A stretch of 64,000 nucleotides of DNA from Rugosimonospora sp040255525 (lineage in GTDB: Bacteria > Actinomycetota > Actinomycetes > Mycobacteriales > Micromonosporaceae): assembly GCA_040255525.1 (NCBI GenBank), contig JBDZVD010000003.1:1-64000 (forward strand). The letters are read 5' to 3'. Below are positions 7,940 to 17,638 of the stretch, piece after piece. The notes below the pieces were generated by a model. That model saw nothing but the letters and a program-made list of their open reading frames with translations, searched no databases and had not been told where the DNA came from. The stretch's first letter is position 1. Every line of letters begins with the position of its first letter. The position numbers and the translations under genes are program-made.

Positions 7940-8701
7940 TCAACGGTATTCCGCGGGTGTCTGAGGCCATTGCGGGAGATGGCGGAGCTTGTCGGGATTG
8001 AGAACGGCGTAGATGGCGTGGATACGCCCGTCCCGAAGGTCGACGGTGATGAGCTGACGCTGTTCGCCCAGCACGGTCCAGATCGCCGGTTCGCCATTCG
8101 CCGTCACGAGCCCGGCCGCCCCGATCGGGTACCGCGACATCAGGCCGGCGACGAAGTGGAGCACCTTGGCTCGACCGGTCACTGGGCGCAACGCGGCACG
8201 GACCTTGCCGCCGCCGTCGTTGTACGCCACGACGTCCTCGCTGAGCAGCTCGCCGAGCGCGACCAGATCGCCGCTGCGGGCAGCGTGGAGAAACCGTTCG
8301 AGCAGAGCCCGGTGCTGCGCCGGCGACGGCTCGAACCGGCCTTGGCGGTCGGCCATCCGCAGGGCCGCCCGGCGGTGCAGCTGTCGGCACGTTCCGGCGG
8401 GCTTGCCGAGAATCCGGGCGATGTCGTCGTACGGCAGGTCGAACGCCTCGCGCAGGATGAAGACCGCCCGCGCGAGGCGCGACACCACGGTGATCAGGAA
8501 TGCGTGGGCGTCGCGGACCTGCGAGCGGTCGGCGCGGGTCCAGCGCAGGTACGCCTCCTGCACCACGTTCTCGGCGTCCCACATGCTGCCCAGCAGCCGG
8601 TAGCCGAGCCCGAGCAGCTGCGGGCGCAGCCGCTCGGGCTCGTCGGCCGGGGCGGCTTGCTGCGCGTCACGCACCTGAGGCTGCCCGGGACGTGCGGCCA
8701 T
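7940..8701 (-). CDS. SigJ-like ECF sigma factor with SnoaL-like domain, internally deleted
   Basis: The N-terminus carries sigma region 2 (GYRLLGSMWDAENVVQEAYLRW) up to about residue 77. The next residues already belong to region 4 (RAVFILREAFDLPYDDIARILG, then CRQLHRRA), followed by the SnoaL-like C-terminal domain of SigJ-type factors. Family members carry some 45-55 residues between the two regions, so an in-frame deletion near 8473 has joined them. The frame is otherwise open. The start is uncertain (ATG 8701 overlaps the epimerase gene by 35 bases; GTG 8674 is an alternative). The protein may be non-functional as a sigma factor. Confidence 0.7.
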   Translation of the reverse strand: MAARPGQPQVRDAQQAAPADEPERLRPQLLGLGYRLLGSMWDAENVVQEAYLRWTRADRSQVRDAHAFLITVVSRLARAVFILREAFDLPYDDIARILGKPAGTCRQLHRRAALRMADRQGRFEPSPAQHRALLERFLHAARSGDLVALGELLSEDVVAYNDGGGKVRAALRPVTGRAKVLHFVAGLMSRYPIGAAGLVTANGEPAIWTVLGEQRQLITVDLRDGRIHAIYAVLNPDKLRHLPQWPQTPAEYR

Positions 8702-9622
8702 GCGGCAGCGAGGCGGTCATCCCGTCGATCCAGGAGGTGTACCGGGGCCGCCAGTTCAGTCGCAGCCGGGCGCGGGCGTTGTCGGCACCGCGCAACTCGT
8801 TCATGAAGGCCACGCCCCAGCCGCCCACCAGCAACCGGGCCAGCATGGCCGGCGCCGGCTTCGGCGCGGGTCCGCCGAACAGCTGGGCGTACCGCGGCAG
8901 CCAGTCGCGCAGCGCCACCGGACTGTCGTCCACGATATTCAGCGCGCCCCGACCTCGACCCGGTCCAGGGCCGCCACGATGGCACTGGCCGCGTCTTCTG
9001 TGTGGGTGAAGGAGAACACGGCGTGCCCGCCGCCGACGAGCGGTACCTTCCCGGCCCGCACCTGCCGGGCGAACGACCCGTCCGCCGCGTACACCGTGCC
9101 CGGGCCGTAGAGATGACCGAACCGCAGCACCTGCCCGCCCGCCTCGATCGTCGAACGCTCCAACTCGAGCAGGGCGGACAGCACGGGGGCGAACTGCTTG
9201 GGCGTATCGCGCGTCCACAGCGGCTCGTCCTCGTTGGCCGGGCCCGCTGCGGGCTGGTATGCGTACGCCAAGCCCTGGCTGACGATCCGGGCGCCCTTCG
9301 CGGCCTCTACCAGATGGCGGGTGCCCTCGGTGCGCAGCCGGTTGGTGACCGCGAAGTCCCGCGCCAGCCGCCTCGGGTTCAGCTCCTGCGGAATCGCGGT
9401 CAGCATGTTGACCACCGAATCGGGAGCGGAGTCGCCGACGGCTCGGCGCACCGCCTCCCGGTCGAGCGCGTCAGCCGCCACCACGGTCACGCCGGCCCCG
9501 GCGAACGCACGGGCCCGTTCCCCGGTCCTGACCATCACCACGACGTCATGGCCCACCGCTCGCAGCAGGGGTACCAGCCGAGCGCCGATCACTCCCGTCG
9601 CGCCCGCGAGGAACACCTTCAT
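8667..9622 (-). pseudogene. NAD-dependent epimerase/dehydratase, frameshifted
   Basis: From the ATG at 9622 (AGGAGG five bases upstream), the frame encodes an extended SDR with Rossmann motif GATGVIG, up to ALDRVEVGAR and a stop at 8939. The expected continuation GALNIVDDSP, with WLPRYAQLFG and the C-terminal half, is found in another frame and ends at 8667. The shift sits in GGGGCGCGC at about 8944-8952 and is explained by one extra GC dinucleotide. SigJ-type factors often sit beside such an epimerase gene, so the two damaged genes form a decaying pair. A sequencing error is a possible alternative. Confidence 0.7.
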
Positions 9623-9857
9623 CGGGTCCTCCTCTCGCCGCCCGACCGTACCGGCCGGGCTCCGACCGCTTACGGGAAGAAGACGGGACAGTGACCGCGG
9701 CCGTTACCGCATCGCATGTGATCACCACCACGGTCGTTGCGCCTCCCCCGGCGCGGCGGGGTTCTGGGCCGTGGAACGGCGAGACATCGCGATCTTCCTG
9801 ATGCTGGCCGGGGAGTCGCATGCGCCGTCGCAGGTGTGCACGGGCGGGAGCGCCGAG

Positions 9858-11061
9858 CTATCCACCGGCGAGCGCGGCGGTGGGTGCGAGCCGGCTGGCC
9901 CGTACGGCGGGGTACAGGCCGGCGAACGCACCGATGAGCAGCGCCGCGGCGAAGCTCCCACCGGTCGCCCAGGCTGGTACGAACACCGGCCAGTGCTGAA
10001 CGTAGGCGTAGAGCCCGATCATCAGGGTGCCCACGAGCGTCCCGCCGCCCCCGCCCAGCGCCGACAGCGACAGCGACTCGGCGAGGAACTGCATTCGGAT
10101 GTGTCCTCGGGTGGCACCCAGTGCCCTGCGAAGCCCGATCTCCGCGCGCCGCTCCAGGACCGAAATCACCATCGTGTTGGCGATGCCGATTCCACCGACC
10201 AGAAGCGCCACCGCGCCGAGACCGAGCAGCGTGACATTGAGGTTCGCGTCGGTGGCCTGCTTCGCGGCGAGCGCGTCGGATGGCCGGGATACGCGCACCG
10301 CCTGTGGCGATTCTGGGTTGGCGGTGCGCCCGAGTACCGCGCGTACCTCATTTACCTGACTCTCCACTGCCCGCACGTAGACGGTGGTCGGATGGCCGTC
10401 GAAGTTGAGGAACACGTGGGCGGCGGTCCATCCAACCAGCGCCGCGGAGTCGAGGTCCGGCACCAGCTGCACCGGGTTCAGGATGCCGACCACCACGAAC
10501 CACTCGCCCCCCAGCCACAGACGCAGGCCCACGCGGGGCACGTCAAGGCGCCGTGCGGCGGTGGCGCCGAGGACGACCGCCGGGAAGGCGGCGGTGGCGG
10601 GGGTGAACCACGAGCCGGCGGCCAGGCCAACGCCGAGCGTGTCCACTAGGCCGGGCTCGGCGGCGAGGACGTCGACACTGCTCGTCTCCGGCGCGGGGAC
10701 ATGATCGTTGCGATACACCGAGACGGCGAGGTGTCCCGTTGCGCTGACCGACTCCACTGGCCCGATACGCCGCACCCTGCCCACCGATTCGGTAGGCAGG
10801 GAACTCCTTCGCCCGTCGGTGTTGTCTGGCACGACGGTGAGTAGGTTCGTGCCGAGGCGTTGCAGCGTCCGGTCGAGCTGCGCCCGGCTCGAGGTGGTCA
10901 CTCCCACTACGGACAGCATCGCCGCGATGCCGATGGCGATGCCGAACGCAGAGAGGAACACCCGCAGGGGCCGGCTACGCATGCCGGATACGCCAAGTCG
11001 GGTCAGGTCGGCCGGGCTGAGCCGGCCGGGCCGAAGCCGCCTGTTCCCGAGCAGATCGCTT

Positions 11062-11072
<11 letters not shown>
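9858..11072 (-). CDS. MacB-type ABC transporter permease
   Basis: A 404-residue FtsX/MacB-fold permease. One transmembrane segment lies near residues 38-60 (FLSAFGIAIGIAAMLSVVG), followed by a large extracytoplasmic domain of about 220 residues, then three C-terminal segments beginning at LLGLGAVALLVGGIGIANT. The ERRAEIGLRRALGATRGHI cytoplasmic loop is typical of the family. The ATG at 11072 overlaps the end of the ATPase gene by 11 bases. It is the last gene of a four-gene operon and probably exports a small molecule or peptide, or moves a lipoprotein, together with the adaptor. Confidence 0.9.
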
Positions 11073-11792
<720 letters not shown>

Positions 11793-11796
<4 letters not shown>

Positions 11797-12947
11797 CCCG
11801 GCACCCCGACCGCCGCCCCGTCCCGCAGCCCATCGCCGCTCACCTCGACTCGGCCGTCGGCGAATAGACCCACGTCCACCGCGACGATCCGGGACCGGCC
11901 GTCCGTCACGACCTCCACGCCGTACCCACCCTCCGCCAACGCCAGCAACGCGTCGACCGGAACCGTGAGCACGTCCTTGCGCTCCTGCTCGATATAGCGA
12001 ACACTCACCGGCGCGCCGGCCGTGGTACCCAGCGCCGCCTGGTCAGCGAACCCAATCGTGATCACCACGGCGCTCCCGCCGTCGCCATTCCCGCCGTCTC
12101 CGCTTGCTCCGTCGCCAGTCGCGTGGCCGCTGTCCCCTCCCGCACCGCCCGCGGCCTGCGCCGCGTTGCTCACCCCGGTCACCTCGCCGGCAGTCGGCTT
12201 GCCGCCGGGCACGGAGAGCTGGACCTTCACCCGCGGAGCGGCCCACGCCGCCTTTGACAGATCCGTTTCAACGGTCACGACTCTGGTACGACCGGTGTAG
12301 CTCAAGAGACTGCCCGTCGCACTCGCGCCGACGCGCACAAGCTGCTGTGCAATCCGCACCGCCGTCGCCGCATAGACGACCCGATCGCGCTCGACGGTGC
12401 CGCTCTCCGGCAGCTTGAGGCTCCTCTGCCAGCGTTTGACCGCCGCCGCGGTCTCCGCGGAGAACGTGTCGTCCACCGTGAAGCCGCGGTAGCCCAACGC
12501 CGACAGGTTCTGCTCGAACTGCCGTACGTCCGCACCGACGACTCCTGGTGCCAGGGTGCGGTACATCGGCAGCGGACCGTACAGCAGGACGACCGGTTGG
12601 TCGTCGACCCTCATGAGCGCTTCGCCCCGGCTGACTGTCGCGCCCGCCTGGGGCAGCCAGGTCACGGTGCCGGAGGCTGTCGACGTGATGGGAGTGGCCG
12701 GGCCGTAGCCCAACTCTCCGGGCAACGTGACGGCCTGAACCAGGGTCTGCCGGGTGACCCGCGCGGTGGCCGCCGGTGCACTGCGGCGCGCCGCCGGTCG
12801 GCTTCCGTCGCCGCCGCCGAAACCGACCGCGGCCAGCACGCCGGCCGCGACCACCACCAGCACGGCACCGATCACGGCGCCCGTACGGGCCCGTCGACGC
12901 CAGGTCGACGGGCCGCCCTTCGTACTGGTATCCGTATTGGGCGTCAC
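11793..12947 (-). CDS. Efflux adaptor with peptidoglycan-binding domain (HlyD/MacA-like)
   Basis: I choose the GTG at 12947, which follows the lipoprotein stop by seven bases, giving 384 residues. A transmembrane anchor lies near residues 23-45. It is followed by a lipoyl-like hairpin (GTVTWLPQAGATVSRGEALMRVDD), an inserted PG_binding_1 domain (DVRQFEQNLSALGY through AVKRWQRSLKLP), and a C-terminal beta-barrel and membrane-proximal domain. A Gly/Asp-rich low-complexity linker sits near residue 270. This architecture is the actinobacterial counterpart of MacA, anchoring the export complex to the cell wall. Confidence 0.88.
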
Positions 12948-12954
12948 GTGCCGA

Positions 12955-13572
12955 TCACCCTCGGATGATCTGGGTCGGATCGAAAGACGCCGGTGGCTTG
13001 CCGTCCAGTACCGGGTCGCAGATCTGCAGCGCCCGAACGTTCGCCTGCTGCTCCGCCTGGCTGAGCTGCCCCCCGAAGGAGGACTGCGGCCACTGACCAT
13101 CAGCATCCGGATCCGGCCAGGAGGGCATGCCGTTGGCGCGCATGCACTTGGCGTAGTTGCGCCGGGCGGCGATCTGTTCCTGGGTCAGTGGCGGCTGCGA
13201 ATTCAGGCCGTCCGGGGCCGGCTGCTGCAGCGGCTGGCACTTCTCGTTGGCGGCAATCCATTTGGGGTCGGTCTTGGCCAACTTCGTCTGGGCGGCGAAC
13301 CTGCTCACATCGACGGAGCCGTTCGCGTCAGGATCGGGCAAGTCGTAGCCCTGCTCGCGCATGCACTTGACCCACTTACGCTGCGCGTCGACGTACTGAG
13401 CGACCACATTCGTGGTCGGGCTGGCCACGGCGTTGCTTGCGCTGCGCGCCGAGGCGACACCCGGCGCGTTGGCGCTGGACCCGCAGCCGCTCAAGCAAAG
13501 GATCAGCGGAATGCCTGCCCCCATGATGGCCAATGGAACTCGCCGGTGATGGCCACGATTCGTTTGGCGCAT
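12955..13572 (-). CDS. Secreted lipoprotein with duplicated KCMR-PDPD motif, function unknown
   Basis: A 205-residue protein with a basic N-terminus, a hydrophobic segment and lipobox LSGC (Cys at about 30). The mature part repeats one pattern twice: WVKCMREQGYDLPDPDANG near residue 68 and YAKCMRANGMPSWPDPDADG near residue 141, each with a later cysteine in a QPLQ or ICDP context. The paired cysteines suggest two disulfide-stapled units, and the PDPD runs resemble metal-binding acidic loops. It opens the export operon, so it may be the cargo receptor or a substrate-binding partner. I cannot assign a function. Confidence 0.8.
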   Translation of the reverse strand: MRQTNRGHHRRVPLAIMGAGIPLILCLSGCGSSANAPGVASARSASNAVASPTTNVVAQYVDAQRKWVKCMREQGYDLPDPDANGSVDVSRFAAQTKLAKTDPKWIAANEKCQPLQQPAPDGLNSQPPLTQEQIAARRNYAKCMRANGMPSWPDPDADGQWPQSSFGGQLSQAEQQANVRALQICDPVLDGKPPASFDPTQIIRG

Positions 13573-13882
13573 GGTTCCTCTCTAGGTTCTCGTCCATAGC
13601 TGGCTGGCGACGGACCCACCGTCGTCCGATGCGGGCGGCGACGTCACGGACGCAGGCCAGCCGCACCGGGTATGTGCCCGATGCCGCCGGTCACCTTCAC
13701 GGAAGCCGGCGCGTCACGGCGGAGCACGCCGGCAGCAGGGTGCAACGTGAGGTTCTGGCGGACCTGCCGCCTCCTGCTACCGTTCAATCGGCCATGATCA
13801 TCCTGGTGTGCCGCCGGCTCGCCACCCTCAACCCGGCTGAGGATCCCCGTGAAGGGGTTTGGCCCCACCGGGCATATACGCC
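13573..13882. other. Divergent intergenic region, no gene seen
   Basis: These 310 bases separate the export operon from the ECF sigma operon and should contain both promoters. I see no convincing coding frame. A small GC hairpin (CCCC-GTGAA-GGGG, about 13845-13857) lies just before the sigma-factor start. Confidence 0.4.
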
Positions 13883-14551
13883 GTGACCGACATCGACGAG
13901 CACCGGGAGCCTCATGACCAGGATCAGTCAGCCATGCTGCTGACCGGCCAGTCCGTGCGAAGCCCAGACGACGCGGCCATCTTGCGGGAGTCGAAGGATC
14001 ACCCGGAGCGCTTTGCGGACCTTTTTGACATGTACCACGGTGAGATTCACCGGTACGTCGCGAGCAGGCTCAGCGCCAGGCATGCCGACGACGTAGCCGC
14101 CGAGACCTTCCTCGTGGCGTTCCGCGGCCGGGTGCGTTTCGTCGGATCCGACGGGGTCGGATCGGTCGGGCATGTGCGGGCCTGGCTGTACGGCATCGCG
14201 ACCAACCTCATCCGGCGACATCGCCGCGACGAGGAGCGCAAGTACCGGGCCTTGGGGCGGGCCGCTGCCTCGGAGGGCTTCGACGTCGACAACGATGACG
14301 AACGGATCGCGGCTCGCGTCGACGCACTGGGCGTCCGGCACGAGCTGGCCGCAGCGTTGCGCTCGCTCAAGCCCGGTGACCGCGACGTCCTGCTGCTCAT
14401 CGCGCTTGCAGAGTTCAGCTATGTCGAGGTCGCGGTGGCGCTTGGCATCCCCGAAGGCACTGTCGCGTCCCGCCTCAACCGCGCCCGCAGGACAGTCCGG
14501 GCCGCGCTCGGCAGCGTGAAACAGATCCATGACCAGGCAGAAGGATCCTGA
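13883..14551 (+). CDS. ECF RNA polymerase sigma factor
   Basis: Starting at the GTG at 13883, the protein has about 222 residues. Region 2 is visible in FADLFDMYHGEIHRYVASRLSARHADDVAAETFLVAF (shown across two helices), followed by WLYGIATNLIRRHRRDE. Region 4 ends with EVAVALGIPEGTVASRLNRARRTVR. It lacks any extra C-terminal domain. Its stop overlaps the start of the next gene (TGATG), so the next protein is the natural candidate partner or anti-sigma regulator. The upstream gap holds no obvious self-promoter that I can name. Confidence 0.9.
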   Translation: MTDIDEHREPHDQDQSAMLLTGQSVRSPDDAAILRESKDHPERFADLFDMYHGEIHRYVASRLSARHADDVAAETFLVAFRGRVRFVGSDGVGSVGHVRAWLYGIATNLIRRHRRDEERKYRALGRAAASEGFDVDNDDERIAARVDALGVRHELAAALRSLKPGDRDVLLLIALAEFSYVEVAVALGIPEGTVASRLNRARRTVRAALGSVKQIHDQAEGS

Positions 14552-15660
14552 TGGACGAACTACACCTGATCCGCGAAACGCTGAATCCCCCATCGCCCTC
14601 GGCGCGCGCGACGGTTCAGGCGCGCAACCGGCTCACCTCCGCCATCAATGCCTCTGGTTCGGCGTCAACGCAACGTCATCCGTCAAGGTCGCTGCGCTGG
14701 GCACTGGGCAGCGCCGCAGCATTCGTCGGCATCGTCGCGGTCGTGCTGGCGAACGCGGCGATGCCCACGAAACACAGCACGCCCGGCATTGCGGCTCAGA
14801 CGCCAGGCGACCGGGCAGCGCACATGATCTTGCTTGCCGCCGCGAATCGCGCCGAGAGCCAAGCGACCGGCGAGTACTGGCACGTGGAGAGCATCGCTGT
14901 CGCCGGGCCATACAAAGTCGGCGACTCGCCGAACCAATACAACTTGGTCAAACGCTCGGTAACCGCGAAGTGGATCGCCCAGAATCCCAAGGAGGTGAGC
15001 TGGACCGGCTCCCGCGACCTGGGCTACCGCCCCTACACCGAGGCCGACCAGCAAGCGTGGCAGAGGGCGGGATCCCCGAAGCAGTGGGACGTCCCGGCGG
15101 ATTCCGCCACGGGATCGCGGCGGCTGACCATGGCGGAAGGCAAGGCCGACCTGCACCCAGCTGACGCCCCGGCGACCTACCTGCCCGACCTCGGCGGGTT
15201 CGATCTCGCACAGATCCAGCAGCTTCCGCCAGACCCAGCCAAACTGCGTGCGCTGTTCCTCGCACGCATCACCGCGGACGGGGCCCCGCCAAACTCATGG
15301 AACTCGAACAGTCTCCTGTTCGGCTCGTTGAGCCAGTTGCTCCTCGACGCCCCCGCGCCCCCATCCGTCCGGGCCGCCGCGTTCATGGTGCTCGCCGGGG
15401 TTCCGGGCGTACACAGCATGGGTACGGTGAGAGACGCGGATGGACGTCCCGGCCTTGGTATCGAACTGGCCCACACCTCTGCCAACCATGTCGTCGAAGA
15501 CCACCAGCTCATCCTCGACCCCGCCACCGACCTCATCATGGCCAGCAACGACATCGCCAGCGAAGGCGAACATGGGACTACACTCCTCAAAGACCGCGAC
15601 ATCGTCATCGTGACCGCGGGATGGACTGACCAGAAGCCCGCGCCGCCTACCGGTTCGTGA
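14551..15660 (+). CDS. CU044_5270-type membrane-anchored protein, ECF partner
   Basis: A 369-residue protein with a short cytoplasmic N-terminus (DELHLIRETL is a common opening of this family), a single transmembrane segment near residues 49-68, and a large extracytoplasmic domain with WHVES and YWHVESI-like strands and a YRPYTEADQQAW stretch. Proteins of this type follow ECF sigma factor genes in actinobacteria and are presumed to sense or control them; I see no zinc anti-sigma motif. It overlaps the sigma gene by one base. Confidence 0.8.
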   Translation: MDELHLIRETLNPPSPSARATVQARNRLTSAINASGSASTQRHPSRSLRWALGSAAAFVGIVAVVLANAAMPTKHSTPGIAAQTPGDRAAHMILLAAANRAESQATGEYWHVESIAVAGPYKVGDSPNQYNLVKRSVTAKWIAQNPKEVSWTGSRDLGYRPYTEADQQAWQRAGSPKQWDVPADSATGSRRLTMAEGKADLHPADAPATYLPDLGGFDLAQIQQLPPDPAKLRALFLARITADGAPPNSWNSNSLLFGSLSQLLLDAPAPPSVRAAAFMVLAGVPGVHSMGTVRDADGRPGLGIELAHTSANHVVEDHQLILDPATDLIMASNDIASEGEHGTTLLKDRDIVIVTAGWTDQKPAPPTGS

Positions 15661-15839
15661 GTCCGGTCTTGCGTACGACCCCGAGCCCGGGCGACACGGC
15701 ACGTCACCCGACCAAGAGCCGGCCGACCGCCCGGAGGACGGCACGCTGGTCGCGTGACCGCCGGGAGCCGCGCTCCCCTCACTCGGTCCGGCCCGCCGGC
15801 CCGGGACCTTTCACGACACGTGGACGACTGCATCGGGCC

Positions 15840-16285
15840 GATGGCCCAGGGCCGCGCCACGCCGCCGGCCAGAGCACGCCAGCCGGCGTGAGCGGCGCGC
15901 CAGGCGATCACGTGATCGGGCCGGACCAGCAGTGCGCCGTCCTCACCGATGCCGCAGCGCTGCGTTTCGTGAGGAACGGACGCCACATCGAGGAAGACGC
16001 CCGCCGGATCAGCATGGCGCGCGGCCCGCGTCCAAGCGCGTCCGCCGGCGCCGGTGAGCAGCAGGTAGCGGCCGTCACGGACGAGGTCGAGCGTCGAGAT
16101 CCCGGCGAGCCACAGGTGCGGCAGCCGAGTCCCGGCCTCGCCGCGCCAGCGACCCGGCTCGTCAGCGACCGGGAGGTGGGAGTCCTGGTGCGCCAGGGGG
16201 TAGCGGTAGCCGATGGCCACGGCCGCCTCGCTGAGCCGCGGGCGGTTCCCCGCCCGGTCGCGGGCGCGGAGCACCGCCTGGTCCA
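15840..16285 (-). pseudogene. 3'-terminal remnant of an FAD-dependent aromatic monooxygenase
   Basis: Read leftwards, the frame contains GYRYPLAHQDS, GTRLPHLWLAGISTLDL, RYLLLTGAGGRAWTRAA and GALLVRPDHVIAWRA. This is the typical C-terminal third of PheA/TfdB-type flavoprotein hydroxylases, including the thioredoxin-like tail. The N-terminal two-thirds, with the GxGxxG FAD site, are missing, and the frame runs on without a natural stop. Start and end are approximate. It abuts an AsnC remnant facing the other way. Confidence 0.65.
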
Positions 16286-16294
16286 CGGTCAGCT

Positions 16295-16564
16295 CGCCTC
16301 GGCCCGCACATCCGCACGCTGCTCTGGCTGACCGCCACACCCGCACAGGTCCAGGCCACCGGTACCGCGCTGGCCCCCCATCCCGAGGTGGCGTTCGTCG
16401 CGGCGATCACGGGCAGCCGCGACCTGTACGCGTCGTTGGCCACGCCCGGCATCGCCGGGCTCTACAGGTACCTGACGGGCACGCTCGCCGCGCTCCCGGA
16501 CGTGCAGGGGCTGGAAAGCTCACTGGTCCCGCACACCGTCAAGGGGCCGCCCGGCGCCCGCTGA
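16295..16564 (+). pseudogene. 3'-terminal remnant of an Lrp/AsnC regulator (RAM domain)
   Basis: The forward frame from about 16295 to the TGA at 16562 encodes HIRTLLWLTATPAQVQATG, HPEVAFVAAITGSRDLYASL, and a LYRYLTGTLAALPDVQGLE stretch. This is the ligand-binding RAM half of an Lrp/AsnC protein. No helix-turn-helix and no start are present upstream. It shares its 5' boundary with the divergent monooxygenase remnant, which suggests that a deletion removed both gene starts. Confidence 0.65.
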
Positions 16565-16653
16565 GACCTACGCACCGGCTCGACTCGAAGTTGCCGAACA
16601 CAAATTCACGACGGACCCGGAATAACCGGATCAAATCGCGCGCGATAATGTCA

Positions 16654-16665
16654 ACTGTCTGCACT
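16654..16665 (+). promoter_or_regulatory. GntR-box, copy 1 (ACTGTCTGCACT)
   Basis: It matches ACTGTATNCA with one substitution. It lies just upstream of the -35 element for the gene at 16706 and marks the left limit of the set of ten boxes. Confidence 0.55.
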
Positions 16666-16671
16666 AGGGGT

Positions 16672-16705
16672 TTGAAGGCGCCAGTCCCACCGGTAGTCTC
16701 GTGGC
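16672..16705 (+). promoter_or_regulatory. Promoter for a probably leaderless mRNA
   Basis: TTGAAG at 16672-16677 and TAGTCT at 16694-16699 are 16 bases apart. Seven bases downstream of the -10 element lies the GTG at 16706, where transcription would begin. There is no ribosome site, so the mRNA should be leaderless, a common arrangement in actinobacteria. Confidence 0.6.
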
Positions 16706-17638
16706 GTGCCGCTCAAGCTGGTCGTACCCGATCTGATCTCGCCGTCGTACTTCCCGGCGATCGCTGCCGTGGAGTTGGGATGCATCCGCGACCGCGGCGG
16801 CGATGTCGAGGTCTCCCTACACTTTCCGGTGACGTCTGCGGTAGAGGCGTTGCGTGCGGGTCATGTCGATGTCGTGGCTGGGTCGGCGCACGCCATCTTC
16901 CACGACGCGCCCGACGGCGGCGGCGTGCGGCTGCTCGCCGCACTCTCCCGCAACATGTACTGGTTCCTGGTCCTGCGCCGCGGTCTAGGCCTTGCCAAGG
17001 GGGCAGACCTGGCCAAGCTGCGTGGGCTGCGGATCGGTGCCGCGCCCGGTCCCGACGACGGACTGGTGCAGATGCTCATCGATGCCGGTGTGGACCCGGA
17101 GACCGTCGACATCGCACCGGTGCCCGGCGCAACCGGCGCCGGAGTGTCCTTCGGCGTCATCGCCGCCCAAGCGCTGAAGGACGGCAGCATCGACGGGTTC
17201 TGGGCCAACGGAATGGGCGCGGAGGTGGCCGTGCGCGATGGCAGCGGCACGGTCGTGGTGGACGCGCGCCGGGGCGACGGCCCGCCGGGATCACCGGGAT
17301 ATACCTATGCCGCGCTGCTGTCCACGGCGCGCTTCGCAGAGGAACACCCCGATCAGCTGACCAACGTGGTGGCCGGCCTCGTCGACGCCCAGCGGCAATT
17401 GCGCGCTGACCCACAGTTGGCGACGTCCGTCGCCGATCGGCTGTTCCCTCCGATGGAGGCCAGCCTCACCGCGACGCTGATCGCCCGCGACGCGCCGTAC
17501 TATCAGCCGGCGATCACCGACGACGACGTGGCCTCGATGGTCGATTTCGCCCGCAAGCGCCACCTGACCGCGAGAGAGTTCAGCATCGACGACCTCGTCG
17601 CCACGCAGTTCCGGCACCTGTGGGCCGATTTGTCATGA
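16706..17638 (+). CDS. NMT1/THI5-like substrate-binding protein without signal peptide
   Basis: A 310-residue two-lobed binding protein of the nitrate/sulfonate/THI5 family, with the ligand-lobe pattern AVEALRAGHVDVVAGSAHA and the hinge GLRIGAAPGPDD. Export signals are absent: the first residues, MPLKLVVPDLIS, already form the first core strand. It may stay in the cytoplasm as an enzyme or sensor, or be a former transporter component. It overlaps the nitrilase gene by ATGA and heads a four-gene operon (binding protein, nitrilase, DUF2848, cupin). No permease or ATPase gene lies beside it. Confidence 0.78.
   Translation: MPLKLVVPDLISPSYFPAIAAVELGCIRDRGGDVEVSLHFPVTSAVEALRAGHVDVVAGSAHAIFHDAPDGGGVRLLAALSRNMYWFLVLRRGLGLAKGADLAKLRGLRIGAAPGPDDGLVQMLIDAGVDPETVDIAPVPGATGAGVSFGVIAAQALKDGSIDGFWANGMGAEVAVRDGSGTVVVDARRGDGPPGSPGYTYAALLSTARFAEEHPDQLTNVVAGLVDAQRQLRADPQLATSVADRLFPPMEASLTATLIARDAPYYQPAITDDDVASMVDFARKRHLTAREFSIDDLVATQFRHLWADLS

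Noticed and set aside
9198..10649. A 483-codon forward open frame
   Set aside because: It runs antisense across the epimerase and MacB permease genes, whose motifs are unambiguous.
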